DNA from: Calliopum simillimum
Lineage: Eukaryota > Arthropoda > Insecta > Diptera > Lauxaniidae
DNA: 64,000 nucleotides
NCBI GenBank assembly: GCA_951812925.1
Contig: OX638370.1
Span: 46,627,948-46,691,947 of the forward strand
Reading direction: 5' to 3'
Under the pieces are notes generated by a model. That model made no database searches, was not told the DNA's origin, and was given only the letters and a program-made list of their open reading frames with translations. The position numbers and the translations under genes were made by a program. Below, piece after piece: positions 45,124 through 56,464 of the stretch (position 1 is the first letter of the stretch; every line of letters begins with the position of its first letter).

Positions 45124-45525
45124 TATGGTGCGAAACGTGGCTTGTAACTGAACAACTAATGAAAAAGCTGCAAGTATTCGTCAACAAATGCTTAAGGCGT
45201 ATACTAAAGGTTTAGCGGCCTCGCACATCAAAAACTTAATCAGAGGGTTATAGCAAACGAGGTCAAGCTGAGCAAGTGGAGATGGATTGGTCATACTCTC
45301 CTGAAACCGTACAGTAAAGTCTATCGCCAGGCTCTTGAGTGGAATCCACAAGGCAGAAGAAGACGTGGTAGACCGAGAACCAACTGGAAAAGGTCACTGC
45401 AAAAGGAAATACAAGAATCGGGAAAGTCGTGGCTAGAGATCAAAGTCATCGCAAGGGATTGAGACAAATGGAGACGTTTCAAATTGGGCCTATGCCCCTC
45501 CTAGGAGTTAAAGGAGAGTACATAC
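45124..45525 (+). pseudogene. RTE-type LINE 3' end, right of insertion
   Basis: After the inserted element the LINE continues with YGAKRG, then KLSKWRWIGHTLLKPYSK, QALEWNPQGRRRRGRPRTNW, and SWLEIKVIARD followed by KWRRFKLGLCP. The RWIGHTLRK / WNPQGKRKRGRPR signature is characteristic of the C-terminal end of RTE-clade LINE proteins by family knowledge. Several stops and frame changes are present. The 3' tail ends AGGAGTTAAAGGAGAGTACATACATAC. A second copy of this tail is at 17325-17382. LINEs move by target-primed reverse transcription; this copy is a dead 3' fragment. Confidence 0.85.
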
Positions 45526-46495
45526 ATACGTATTGATGCTTATGTCTAGGGCTAACGTTTCAAACACAGCATTCAAATATAGATACTTAAAGGACAAAAA
45601 TAAGCGCGTATACGACCTAATTGGATGAAACAGAGTTTAAGCAGCGATATGGCTTATTTCATGTGAAACGTCCCATTAATATTTTTATGGATTGGTGTTG
45701 ACTTTTATGTCAATGGCTTTAAACTAGAAAATAATTCTTTTTTTTTTGTTTAACTCAAACCTATGACGTGGTGACGCTCACCATTGCCTTTTTCTGAAAT
45801 TTTTTGCGTTTGACACTGAATCCTACATCCGCCACTGAAACGATCCTAAATTACTCAGAATAAAAAAAGGGAATCTTTATTTCTAGCTTTTTGTTTTTGG
45901 CCTTTTTATGAAAAAATCTTGAACATGAAGTGAGCTACAGTTGAGTGCGCTTCCAGCGATGATGCTTCACCCACGGTACAGATGCATTATTTTTTTTTTT
46001 TCACCATAGCCTTTTCAAAGCAAAAACAACCATTGAAAACTGATTTAATTGAAAGTGGAGTGCGAAGTAAAATCTTTACAGGTTTTATTGGTATTCTTCG
46101 CATTTACTGAATTTTTGTTAAAATTTTCTAAAAAAATGTACATACAAAGTTTATCTTGCGAATTTTGCAGTTTGGGTCAATACCATTGTAAAAAACAACC
46201 ACAAGATTTTTGAATACTGAAACAAATGTAACTTCCAGACAAAAAATTTAATATTTCTTTTTTCAAACCACGTTTAATTAAATAAGGGAGTTAAATTTTT
46301 TGAAACGGACACACTAAAAACTAACTTGCTCAACTCAAACTTTTTTGGTGGATTATTGCTGTATATTTTTTTTTTTCAAAAATTAAAATGTTTTTAAAAG
46401 TTAAAAGCATGTGAATTTTTATGTACGTCTTTTTTTAAACTTTGATTTCTATTCAAAATTTAGATGAAATAAACTTTTCATAAAAATTTCTAAAA
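45526..46495. other. AT-rich stretch, nothing recognised
   Basis: No recognisable coding relic or terminal repeats between the LINE tail and the Helitron-like element. Confidence 0.35.
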
Positions 46496-47103
46496 TCTAT
46501 ATAAGTATGTATATAAAAATGAAATGGTGTCCGTATGTAGCTTATGAACGCGGAAACTACAAGGCCGATTTACTTGATTTTTTTTTTTTAAATTGTTTGT
46601 TATGGTCTTTAGAAGGTTCTTAAGGGGGTGAGATGCCACTGAGAGGAACGGGGGTTGCACCCCCCATACGAAAAAAATACAAAAAATGCTATATCTCTAT
46701 AGTTATACAAGTTATGATTATGAAAATTGATGAAATTATGCATAATCTACCATTCACCATGCAAAACTTGGGGGATATTGGGTGTAGGAGAATTGCATCC
46801 ACTTTTCAAAAATACACAAAATGTTATATTTCTTCACATATCGCAGATATCGTTATAAAACTTGGTACATACATGAATATTCTATCTACCATTTACTTTG
46901 AAAATCTTGGGCGGGGGGGGTGAGAAGGGGGAGTTGCACCCTTCATCTATATCTCTTTACCTATGGGAGCTATGATTACAAAAGTTGATACATGGATCTT
47001 TAAAAACCTTGGTGATTGGAAGAGAGGGACGATGGAGATGGATGGGACTTCGTATGTATAGGCATCGGGAATGGGCAAACGAAGTCGCAACCAGGCCAGC
47101 TAG
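46496..47103 (+). mobile_element. Helitron-like non-autonomous element
   Basis: It begins TCTATATAAGTATGTATAT and ends GCCAGCTAG followed by T, preceded by A, as expected for Helitrons (insertion between A and T, 5'-TC, 3'-CTAG). The first 40 bases (AAAAATGAAATGGTGTCCGT) and the final ACGAAGTCGC...CAGCTAG are typical of insect Helitrons. No terminal inverted repeats or target duplication. Internal GGGTTGCACCCC-type units recur about three times. No Rep/helicase gene. Confidence 0.65.
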
Positions 47104-47558
47104 TTTCTTATAAATAGTGCACTTTTTAATAAACAAATAGATATAAAAGCAATACCTACCCATAAATAAAAAGAAAATTTTACACAGAATTGTTTTCTGG
47201 AATCTGCATAACATTTCTAAGAAAAAAAAAGTTGAGGAATTTTTATTACACAGAAAAGTTACGCTCCTGGCCAATGCGATTCACACATTTACGCTCAATG
47301 CGCGTTCTAATGTGCATTTTCAATTTCTGCATAAATTATGATTTGTTGTAGGTCTTGGACCCTTCTAAAACTATAAAAAGAAAATTACTGAGAACAACAA
47401 TAAAAAAGATTATCTAAAAAAATAAATTTAATTATCCTGTGAGTTAGTGGACTACATTTGTTGCTATTTATTGTCCTTTTGCTCTGGCGTATCCATGTAC
47501 ACCTTTGAATTTGGTATAAACTAGTAAGGGTGCTGCCTTTGGCCTGGCCAAACATTAA
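47104..47558. other. Spacer, nothing recognised
   Basis: AT-rich sequence without recognised genes or repeats. Confidence 0.3.
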
Positions 47559-48358
47559 ATACCCTACACTGCATCATTCTGAAAATTTCGCTTATATGGA
47601 AGGTGCCACGCCTCTTGTTTAAGTTCACCTAGTTTTTGCTCAGAGCTTGCATTTATAGTTCTTAGTATCTGTGTGCAATTTAGTTGGATTGTCTCAAAAA
47701 AACATTTGAGTATAGCTTTCGGAGGTGCCACACCCTCTTGTCCGAGTTCATCCAGTTTTTCCTCAGAGCTTGGGTTTATAGTTCATAATGTCTAAGTGAA
47801 ATTTAGTTGGGTTGTTTTCAGTATAGCCTTTTGAAACTTTTGCTTAAATGAGAGGTGCTACGCCTTCTTGTCCGTGTTCACCCAATATTTGCTCAGAGCT
47901 TGCATTCATAGTTCTTAGTGTTTGAGTGAAATTTAGTTAGATTATCTCAAAAAACTCTTTCAATATGGCATTTTGAAACTTTTGCTTACATGGGACGTGC
48001 CACGCACTCTTGTCCGAAATCACCTAGTTTTTGCCCAGAGCTTGCGCTAACCATTCCTAGTATTTATAATTATTTTGGTTGCATTTTCGTGGAAAATACT
48101 CTTTTAATTGTATTTTGAATATATTTTTTGAAAATCGACTGTACAAAATTCCATCGAATTATCTTGCGTAACTTTACCGTAAAAATATTTCCACAGACGG
48201 ACAGCCAACCAACCAGCCAGACAGACGGACATGGCTGGCTGTATCGACTCAGGAGGTAACGCTGATCAAGAATATATATACTTTTCTATACCGGCCACGC
48301 CTCCTTCTTTGTGTTACAAACGGAAGGACAATGTGAATATACCCTGGGTGTAGGGTAT
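47559..48358. mobile_element. Foldback/tandem-monomer element with GGGTAT ends
   Basis: It begins ATACCCTACAC and ends GTGTAGGGTAT, an 11-bp inverted repeat. About four tandem monomers (landmark AGGTGCCACGCC at 47601, 47723, 47853, 47995) are related to the array at 8950-9510. The right part holds the CAGACGGACATGGCT...AATATATATACTTTTCTATACCGG block, a motif widespread in fly genomes. Non-coding. Confidence 0.7.
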
Positions 48359-48693
48359 AAAAACACAGTCAGGTGCGTTTAAAAAACAAACCAACAATTT
48401 ACGCTGAAAACCTTACTGTATTTTATTTATTTTCAGCTCTGAGTTCGATTCTCTTATGAAAAAAACAACAAAATTTAGTCACTTGTCGTTTTGCGGCTGG
48501 TCGGAATTCCCTTGATTTTCACATTTACCGTTACATGAGTGTGGCTTTTCTCAATTTTAATGATCGGTTTGCTTTGGCACAGGTATTGCATTTGCATCAG
48601 TTTAATATTAAATGTGAATTGTTAAGTGAAGTGAACAGAAGTGCTATTTATGTATTACTTTTTCATATCTGTGCCGTTGAATAATTTTATAAA

Positions 48694-49120
48694 ATGTCAG
48701 ACAATTTCTTTATTTGTAATAAAGCTTTAACTGAAAGAGAAATTGTTGTTGTTGATCGAGGGATAAAGACTTTTATAATATCAAGAGTTGAAAGAAATGA
48801 TGGATTTTGTGAAAATCTTATTGTAAAAAAAAACAACCAGTGACAATCCCTGTGCAGTGCCGTAGACTTAGTACTCAGAAGAGTTCAATTTTCAATATTG
48901 ATAATTTTGTGGCGATGAAGCGAATGAAGAGGCTGAAAGTAATAGATCCCTGAAGTTACCGCGTAAAATTATTCAAGTTACAACACTTGAGTTTAAAGAC
49001 TCTAATCCAAAAGAAGCTGAGACGCGTTCTGATGGCATAGCAAAAACTATTAATGCACGAATCGAGTATGAGTATGACTTAGTTGCTACTGATGTTAAGT
49101 TGTGAAGGAGATTTTTACGC
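48694..49120 (+). pseudogene. N-terminal fragment resembling the zinc-finger/'FTGCD' group
   Basis: The frame opens MSDNFFICNKALTEREIVVV, then RGIKTFIISRVERNDGFC, then in other frames VTIPVQCRRLSTQKSSIF and CEGDFYAGK. A Cys-containing start followed by LTxxExVVVxRGIKTLI and a 'hCRxxYT'-like box is, from memory, a recurrent N-terminus in the same broad group of multicopy transposon-like proteins as the 20.3-27 kb pseudogene. It breaks up after about 140 codons. Assignment is tentative. Confidence 0.4.
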
Positions 49121-49234
49121 AGGAAAAATCACAACACCTAAAGAACAATGTATTATTTATTATTTAATTACACACATGAAATGTACAAGAATTAAAATGT
49201 ACCGTATTTTTAGTTTAGTTTTTATATATATATA

Positions 49235-50767
49235 TTAGGATGGGCCGATTTGGAAATTGACCTCGGCTATCTCCTATGTGAAAGCCCATTCAATTCTATG
49301 AATATATGCCCAAGGAACCATACCTATGCGTTCAACTTTAATTCGGCGCATTTTCGATCGAAATTTTTACCTTGCATTTAATATTTTTTTATTTTCGTAC
49401 TAAATTTTTAAAATTCTTATAGAGACAAAAGTAATGTCATAATATGATTTGGCTGATATTCTGTCAATAATCAATAAAATTAGGTTCTGTTTACACGAAA
49501 AAGTTTATTTGATGGTGTGGAGTTAATGATATATGTTTAAAAAAGTGACATGGGTCAAATAGCCGATTATTATGATCCACTTTCAAAATAATCGATTCAT
49601 ATTTTTTGATGAATTTTTTCAAACAAAACAACAATCTAGGCTGAAAGTTCATTCAATTCTATAAATATTTGCCCAAGGAACCATATCTCTACGTTCAACT
49701 TTATTTTGGCGCATTTTCGATTGGAAATTTTACCTTAAGTTTAATATTTATTTTTATACTAAATTTTTATGATTCTTATTCTGTCAGTAAAGCATAAAAT
49801 TGTGTTTTGTTTTTACGGTAAGTGTAGAATTGATGATATTTATTTCAAAAAGTTATATCGGTCAAATGCCCGATTTATAATGAACGATTCATATTTTTAC
49901 ATGGATTTTTGGTGTATTGTTCTGTAAAATTAAAAAATGCGGCTAATTTATTTCCTAAAACTGCCACTAGATGTCACCTTGGAAAAAAATTACTGTCAGA
50001 TTCGGCATCCTAGCTTCCAGAAACACTTGGGTTGGTGTTTTGATTGAAAAAATCCATGTTAAAATATGACTTGTTTATTTTAAAATCGGTTATTTGACCG
50101 ATATAATTTTTTTAAATAAATATGATCAATTCCACGCTATTTTATTTTATTAATTACTGACAATACCAGCCAAAACATATTATGACATTACTTTTGTCTC
50201 TACAAGAATTTTGAAAATTTAGCATAAAAATATACATATAAGTATTAACCGCAAGGTAAAATTTTCAATCGAAAATGTGCCGAACTAAAGTTGAACGTAG
50301 AGGCATGGTTCCTTTGGCAAATATTCATAGAATTGAATGAACTTTCAACCTAGGTTGGTGTTTTGATTGAAAAAATTCATCTAAAAATATGAATCGTTTA
50401 TTTTGAAAGTCGGTCGTAATAATCGGCTATTTGATCGACATCACTTTTTCAAATACATACCATCAATTCCACACCATCAATTAAACTTTTCGTGTTAACA
50501 GAACCTAATTTTTTTGATTATTGACAGAATATCAGCCAAATCATATTATGACATTACTTTGGTCTCTATAAGAATTTTTAAAATTTAATATGAAAATAAA
50601 AAAAATATTAAATGTAAGGTAAAATTTTCGATCGAAAATGCGCCGAACTAAACTTGAACGCAGAGGTATGGTTTTTTGGGCAAATATTCATAGAATTGAA
50701 TGAGATTTCACATAGGGGGGTAGCCGAGGTCGATAAAATTTCGTCCATACAATTTGGCCCACCCTAA
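49235..50767. mobile_element. 1.53-kb palindromic element with internal subrepeats
   Basis: The ends are TTAGGATGGGCC and the complement of TTAGGGTGGGCC, flanked by TA (49233-49234, 50768-50769). The arms contain a repeated unit (TTCAATTCTATGAATAT.TGCCCAAGGAACCAT, then CGCATTTTCGATCGAAA, then TCATAATATG) present about four times in alternating orientation. Non-coding. A TA duplication is compatible with a Tc1/mariner-type mover. Confidence 0.8.
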
Positions 50768-51189
50768 TATATATGTATATTTTATATGAATTTCAATAAC
50801 ATTTATATTTTTTTGCTTTTGTTAAAGACAAAATAACTGTTTTCACCATTTTGGGCGGAGAGAAGAGCGCAGGGTTAAGAGTAAGTATACAAGCAAAAGA
50901 TAACTAAACAAGGAAACGAATGGAAATCAGAACAAAAATCAGTGTTGCCTACTTTTTAATTTGTAAACGTACCAAATCCAGCAAAAAAAACGCGTTTTTC
51001 CAAAAAAAAAAGCACAAAATTTTTAAGAAAATATTTTATTGCAAAAATAAACAATTCTTTAATTCTTTTACAATAAAGACTTTAATAAATAATTATTATA
51101 CGAGTATATAGGTAACATATACATAAGATTAGGATCAACATTACTTTGGCTTTAGATGGCTGGAACTTGTAGCTTATAAGTTTAAAACA

Positions 51190-53050
51190 AATCCATTGAA
51201 TTATTTTCACTACTTTCGGGTTCCTCCGGCCACAAAACGGTTTCTATGTAATATTCTTATTTCTGGTATGCTTGCAGATTATTTATTTTTAACAGAGTTT
51301 CTTCCGGTAATTTATAAGTGTCGGAGCAACAACCATTCTGTTTTAATCCGTATTTAATATGGAGTAAAGAATTTACGGAATTTAATGAAAGTCTGTTTCT
51401 TATTTTCGATTTAAACGCAGCCATCGAACTAAATACTCTTTCTATTTCATTGATCTAAAAGGACGCAGCACAATTTTGGAATTCCCATTTTTGCAAGTGA
51501 ATGTTCTGCCAAGCAGTTTCAATATTTAAAAGAGTGTCAGTTTCACAAATAAATAGTTTCGCAAGAGGTAGCACGCTTTCTTTTATATGGGCAAGCACAT
51601 TTTCAACACGCAAAACTTTAATTTGCTTCAACACTTCAAAATTGGATGGAAGCCTTGCACGAATTTCACATATCAGTTGTTTTGTGAAATCCACACAGCT
51701 TTTTGATACATTTTGCTTTGTTTCGGTACTAACGTTATTATTTTGGCAAGCTTCTTCGAATGCAACCCCCAGATAGATGTGTCTCAAATTTATGCTCTCT
51801 AAAGGACTGCATGTATAATCAAAGTCTGTGTTTGGTGTAAATAGCTTATTAGTCAACACCTCTAAAAGTCTGTTTAAATCGGCGAGCAATTTAAGCTGAT
51901 CCGCGTTCTTTGCTTCAAACGCTAAATTAACTTTTTGAACTTCCGATAGGATAGACGATAAGTAAACAAGGTATAAGTAATTGGCATTATCGTTGTACAT
52001 ACTTTTTAATAATGAAGAAGTATAACTTTGCTCGTCTTTGGGGAGAATATTGAAATGCGTTTTTAACTCTAACCACATAATAAGGATAGCTGTGACTGCT
52101 TTTTCTATTGAAAGCCATCGAGTTTGTCCTGCCATTGGAATTTTTGTGGATTCAAAGCATCCGAGTTAATAAGTTTGTATATTTTTGCGTACGATTTTTG
52201 TCTTGCAGCGCAAAAAGAAAACCAATTGTGAGTTTCTTTAATTAAGAATTCTATATTGCTCGGCAAGTAGTCTTTGGAAGCATGAGAAACAGCTAATAGC
52301 AAAGAATGGCAAACGCAACGTATTAAAACTAACGACTGCAAGTTGGATTTGGTTTTCAATTTGCCGTATACTCCATTGTTCGTGCTAGTCATTACAATTG
52401 CATTATCTGTCCCGATACCAATTAGCTTCTGAATATTCAAATTATACATAGCAAGTATACGCTCTATGCCTTCGATAATTCCATCTGCTGTTCCCGACTG
52501 CAAATCAACTAAAGCCAAGAATGTTGTTACAATTTACAGTACTTTTTGCTATAATACCTTATAACTATCCCTAATAATTTTAAGACCGATATATCTGTAC
52601 TTTCGTCTATAGTAAGACTGAAATAGGAATCACTTATATCATTTATAAGGTTTTTTACAAAATGAGTAGATAAAACATTTGTTATTATATTACTACATTT
52701 CGTTCTGTGCAATGCAAAATTTGATCCTTTGCTATCTGAAAATTTCTGATTGCAGATTTCTGTTAAGTGGTCAGTAGATGCAAAACTGCCATGCACAGCT
52801 ATGTACAAAGCTAGCTGACCCTGTGACACTTGGTTAGCGTTTACCTTTTTGCAAACCTCAAAATTCAAACACTGCTGGTTCAGATTCCTTTGTGTGCTGA
52901 ACTGCTGGTTCAGATTCCTTTGTGTGCTGAACGGCGCTATTGCATTTGTGTGCTTTTTTGAGGATGCATGGCTCAAAAGATCACTGTGACGAGCAGCCAT
53001 TTCGCAACGACAGTAAAAACATCTAACTTTTGCCAGTTTCCCACACCTTC
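51190..53050 (-). pseudogene. hAT transposase pseudogene, nearly complete
   Basis: Coding order on the minus strand: a BED-type zinc-finger relic (CFYCRCEMAARHSDLLSHAS, 52980-53030), then 52527-53000 with KNLINDISDSYFSLTIDEST (first catalytic aspartate region). Then 52105-52518 with LIGIGTDNAIVMTSTNNGVY (second aspartate) and VCHSLLLAVSHASKDYL, then 51455-52135 with TRWLSIEKAV and the alpha-helical insertion domain. Finally, near 51200-51450, FNEIERVFSSMAAFKSKIRN, the hAT C-terminal dimerisation motif. Three main pieces are separated by frame changes or stops; otherwise little is missing. Such enzymes cut and paste DNA from CAGNG-ended elements. Confidence 0.85.
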
Positions 53051-53303
53051 CGATACTTCTGCTTGTAACATTTCGAATCCATTGTTTTCTATATGAAATT
53101 TATTTTAAAACACCGACCAAACTATAAAACAATTTATTTACCAATGCTTATTTTGTGTTCAGATTGTAAGATTCTGTTTATTAAAGTTTTATATCCAACA
53201 GACTTAAAAATTAACAAAACACGTCCTTCACTTTGTCTTTACTTCGTCTACTTCTCTGCTTTGTAGTCGTTAATTTAAAGTTAACACTTCGAAATGTTGA
53301 CAC

Positions 53304-54323
53304 CAGTGCTGTCGCTGACACTTCAATTGAAGTGTTTTGCTCCATTTTTATCAAAAACACTTCGCCACTTCCCCTTTCATAAAATCACTTCACTTTTTTT
53401 TTTGAATACAAAATTTGCCTTAAAATTTGTCTATTGTTTTTAAGAGAGCTCAGAAACATACTTTTTTGTATGCCCGAAGCCTGCCCTGACTGAAAAGTAA
53501 TGTGTTTTTCAAAGCGAACAAAGCAAAATTTCGATATATTGTACTTCACAGGAATCTTTTTGTAGAGAATTAAATTTGCCATCGAAATAGTTTATAGACC
53601 AAAAAAAGAAAGCAAAAATTTCGAATTCATGTGTTTTTTACTCTTTTGTCTATAACTGTTTTAGGGTCACAGATAGGTAAAGATATAGCAGAATATCATA
53701 AAAGTAGATAAAATTTCCTTTATAACGCTTCATTATAAAATTTTTAGGTGAAAAATTAACCGAAATATGGCTACTCGAACATTTAATTTTTTTTTAAGTG
53801 GTCGGAAAAATGTTTTTAACTCAAAAAAAAGCGTCTTACGAGAAAAGTGTATAATACTTAAAATACTTAGAATCATTCAAAGAATACGTTTAATTTTTGG
53901 GTACATTTTATAATTTTTAAAAAATTGCTCACAAAAAAAAATTAAAAAAGTTCCAAAAAATTCTGTAAAAAATTCACACGTATTTCTTGGATTATTCTAA
54001 GCATTTTTTGCTTTATACACTTTTTTCGTAAGATGCATTGTTTTGAGTAAAACCGTTTTTTCGACCGCATAAACAAAATTTCCATGTTCGAGTGGCCGGC
54101 CATATTTCGGTAAATTTTTGACTTAAGAAATTTTTTATTTATTTTTTTAAAATATATTTTCAAATTTTGTTATGTGTAGCATAAAAACGAATGAATTGAA
54201 TAAACAAAATTGTGATTTTTGTGCTCACTTCGCTAATACTTCACTTTTTCAGAATTTTACTTCGCAACACTTCACTTTTTACAAAATTTCACTTCGTTCA
54301 AACTTTTCAAAACGACAGCACTG
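53304..54323. mobile_element. 1-kb non-autonomous hAT, copy 1 (nested)
   Basis: It begins CAGTGCTGTCG and ends CGACAGCACTG, flanked by a perfect 8-bp duplication GTTGACAC (53296-53303, 54324-54331). Subterminal CACTTC/GAAGTG motifs are dense near both ends. No transposase. It is inserted in the larger hAT at 50940-54614. Confidence 0.9.
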
Positions 54324-54640
54324 GTTGACACACAGAATTCGTTCAAATGATTTGACATTTTGTTAAAAAATACAGCATTGCCACACTTATCAATCGCTCT
54401 GTTCGATTATTATATTTCTTAAAAAAAATTAAAGGTGTGCTTACACCAGCATTTTAGAGCTTTATTCAACGAGCAAACAAAGCCATCAAGATGAAAAAAA
54501 AAAGCACTAAAAAAAAGCACTAAAATTGAAAAAGCACTAGGCCAAAAATTTTGCGGGTAATAATTCAAAAAAAGCACTAGATCTAGTGCGAAAAGCACTA
54601 AATTGGCAACACTGACAAAAATATGCAAGCTGGCCTGCAG

Positions 54641-55694
54641 CAGTGCTGTCGTTTTGAAAAGTTTGAGCGAAGTGAAATTTTGTAAAAAGTGAAGTGTTGC
54701 GAAGTAAAATTCTGAAAAAGTGAAGTATTAGCGAAGTGAGCACAAAAATCACAATTTTGTTTATTCAATTCATTCGTTTTTATGCTACACGTAACAAAAT
54801 TTGAAAAAATATTTTAAAAAATATGAAAAAAATAAATAAAAAATTTCTTGGGTCAAAAATTTACCGAAATATGGCCGGCCACTCGAACATGGAAATTTTG
54901 TTTATGCGGTCGAAAAAATGGTTTTTACTCAAAACAAGGCATCTTACGAAAAAAGTGTGTAAAGCAGAATAGTCCAAGAAATACGCGTGAATTTTTTTCA
55001 GAATTTTTTGGAACGTTTTTAATTTTTTTTTTGGCCAATTTTTTTAAAATTAAAAATGTACCCAAAAATTAAACGTATTCTTTGAATGATTCTAAGTATT
55101 TTAGGCACTATGCACTTTTCTCGTAAGACGCCTTTTTTCTTTTTTTAAAAAAAAGGAATTAATTTAATTTATTAGTTAATTTTGATTTCCTGGTACTACC
55201 AAGTTTAAAACCTTATGCAACAGCACCAGCAGCATAGATGTACAGAACACTTAAAAAAAATTTAAATGTTCGAGTAGCCATATTTCGGCCAATTTTTCAC
55301 CTAAAAATTTTATAATGAAGCGTTTTAAAGGAAATTTTATCTACTTTTATGTTATTCTGCTATATCTTTACCTATCTCTGACCCTAAAACAGTTATAGAC
55401 AAAAGAGTAAAGAATTCGAAATTTTAATTCTCTACAAAAAGTTTCCTGCGAAGTATATCGACATTTTGCTTTGTTCGCTTGATATATTGAAAAAACAAAC
55501 TACTTTTCAGTCAGGGCTGGCTTCGGGCATACAAAAAAGTATGTTTCTGAACTCTCATAATAAGAATAGTCAAATGTTAAGGCAAATTTTGTATTCAAGA
55601 AAAAGTGAAGTGGTTTTATGGAAGGGGAAGTGGCGAAGTGTTTTTGATCAAAAAGGAGCAAAACACTTCAATTGAAGTGTAAACGACAGCACTG
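54641..55694. mobile_element. 1-kb non-autonomous hAT, copy 2 (inverted)
   Basis: Same family as 53304-54323 but in the opposite orientation. Ends CAGTGCTGTCG/CGACAGCACTG; perfect 8-bp duplication GCCTGCAG (54633-54640, 55695-55702). The two copies together make a 2.4-kb apparent palindrome (53304-55694). Confidence 0.9.
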
Positions 55695-55702
55695 GCCTGC
55701 AG

Positions 55703-56104
55703 TCAGATCAGTCGACACCAAGCGCCCAAGGTGTTCACACCGCTTTGTCATGTCTTCGCGGCATCGGCACTCCCTTGCCGGCAATTTCACCGCCAACAGT
55801 CGGTTCATTGCAGCCGCGCCATATCTTCGCCGTAACCACGGCATCGGCGATTTATCGTGCGTATCACCGCCGCCATCGTTCCTATTCAATTGTCTCCAAC
55901 TTTTACCCAATCCTCATGCCTGCCTCGGGCATATAGGCACCAGGCCATGTGTACGGAGTGGTGGATGCCTATCATGCCTGCTCTTGATCCTAATCCTCTC
56001 CAGCGTTATCCTTACTGGTGCCGTTTGCACGAAGTGGTGGATGCATATCATGCCTGCCTCGGGCATATCGGCACCTGGCCATGTGTACGGAGTGGTGGAT
56101 GCCT
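55703..56104. repeat. GC-richer segment with about 135-bp tandem duplication
   Basis: ATGCCTGCCTCGGGCATAT.GGCACC..GCCATGTGTACGGAGTGGTGGATGCCT occurs at about 55917 and again at about 56052. A shorter related piece (GTGGTGGATGCATATCATGCC) lies between. A 144-codon frame crosses the repeats on the plus strand but shows no domain. Base composition contrasts sharply with the surrounding AT-rich DNA. This is the flank into which the errantivirus LTR is inserted. Confidence 0.6.
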
Positions 56105-56455
56105 AAGTTAACAAGTGTGCGGCGGTACACTTGAAAAAAATTAAAGTTGGGAGCCGGCCACTGGCTCCATGTCCTTCTGAAATTAATTAAGTTACACGAA
56201 TTTAGTTTTTGACAGGTTTATTACCTATTCGTACTGATACCGAATTAAGAATGATTTCCTAAAAACTAAATAAAAATAAGCTAGGCTAATTCCTTATACT
56301 AACGTAATATAAATCTGCTGAATCCGCGATTCCCACGTTGTGGTGCGTTGACGTGGCCATAACGACGTCGCAGTCGCGCGTGTGGATCACGTTGCATACA
56401 GCAGACGCTTGGTCAGCAAGAATGAAAGGGAGTTGGCTTTGCTAACGTGTTAACT
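56105..56455 (-). repeat. 3' LTR of errantivirus
   Basis: Read on the minus strand it starts AGTTAACACG and ends TTGTTAACTT, matching the AGTTA...AACTT termini of gypsy-group LTRs. Length 351 bp. A polypurine tract (GAAGGGGGGAC on the minus strand, 56456-56466) directly precedes it, as required for plus-strand priming. The other LTR is not in the window. Confidence 0.85.
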
Positions 56456-56464
56456 GTCCCCCCT

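Larger units (their letters stand above)
50940..54614 (-). mobile_element. hAT transposon, 3.7 kb, degenerate
   Basis: The termini are CAGTGTTGCC at the left and its perfect complement GGCAACACTG at the right, flanked by a perfect 8-bp duplication ACAAAAAT (50932-50939, 54615-54622), diagnostic of hAT. Subterminal AAAAAGCACTA motifs cluster near the right end. It encodes a broken transposase on the minus strand and carries a nested 1-kb hAT-type element at 53304-54323. Without that insertion it is about 2.65 kb, a normal hAT length. Confidence 0.9.

Noticed and set aside
53304..55694. A single 2.4-kb palindromic element
   Set aside because: Internal CAGTGCTGTCG ends and separate 8-bp duplications show two independent, oppositely oriented hAT-type insertions.
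55672..56106. 144-codon plus-strand ORF in the GC-richer segment
   Set aside because: It runs through tandem repeats, starts inside the hAT end and has no domain; probably chance openness due to base composition.
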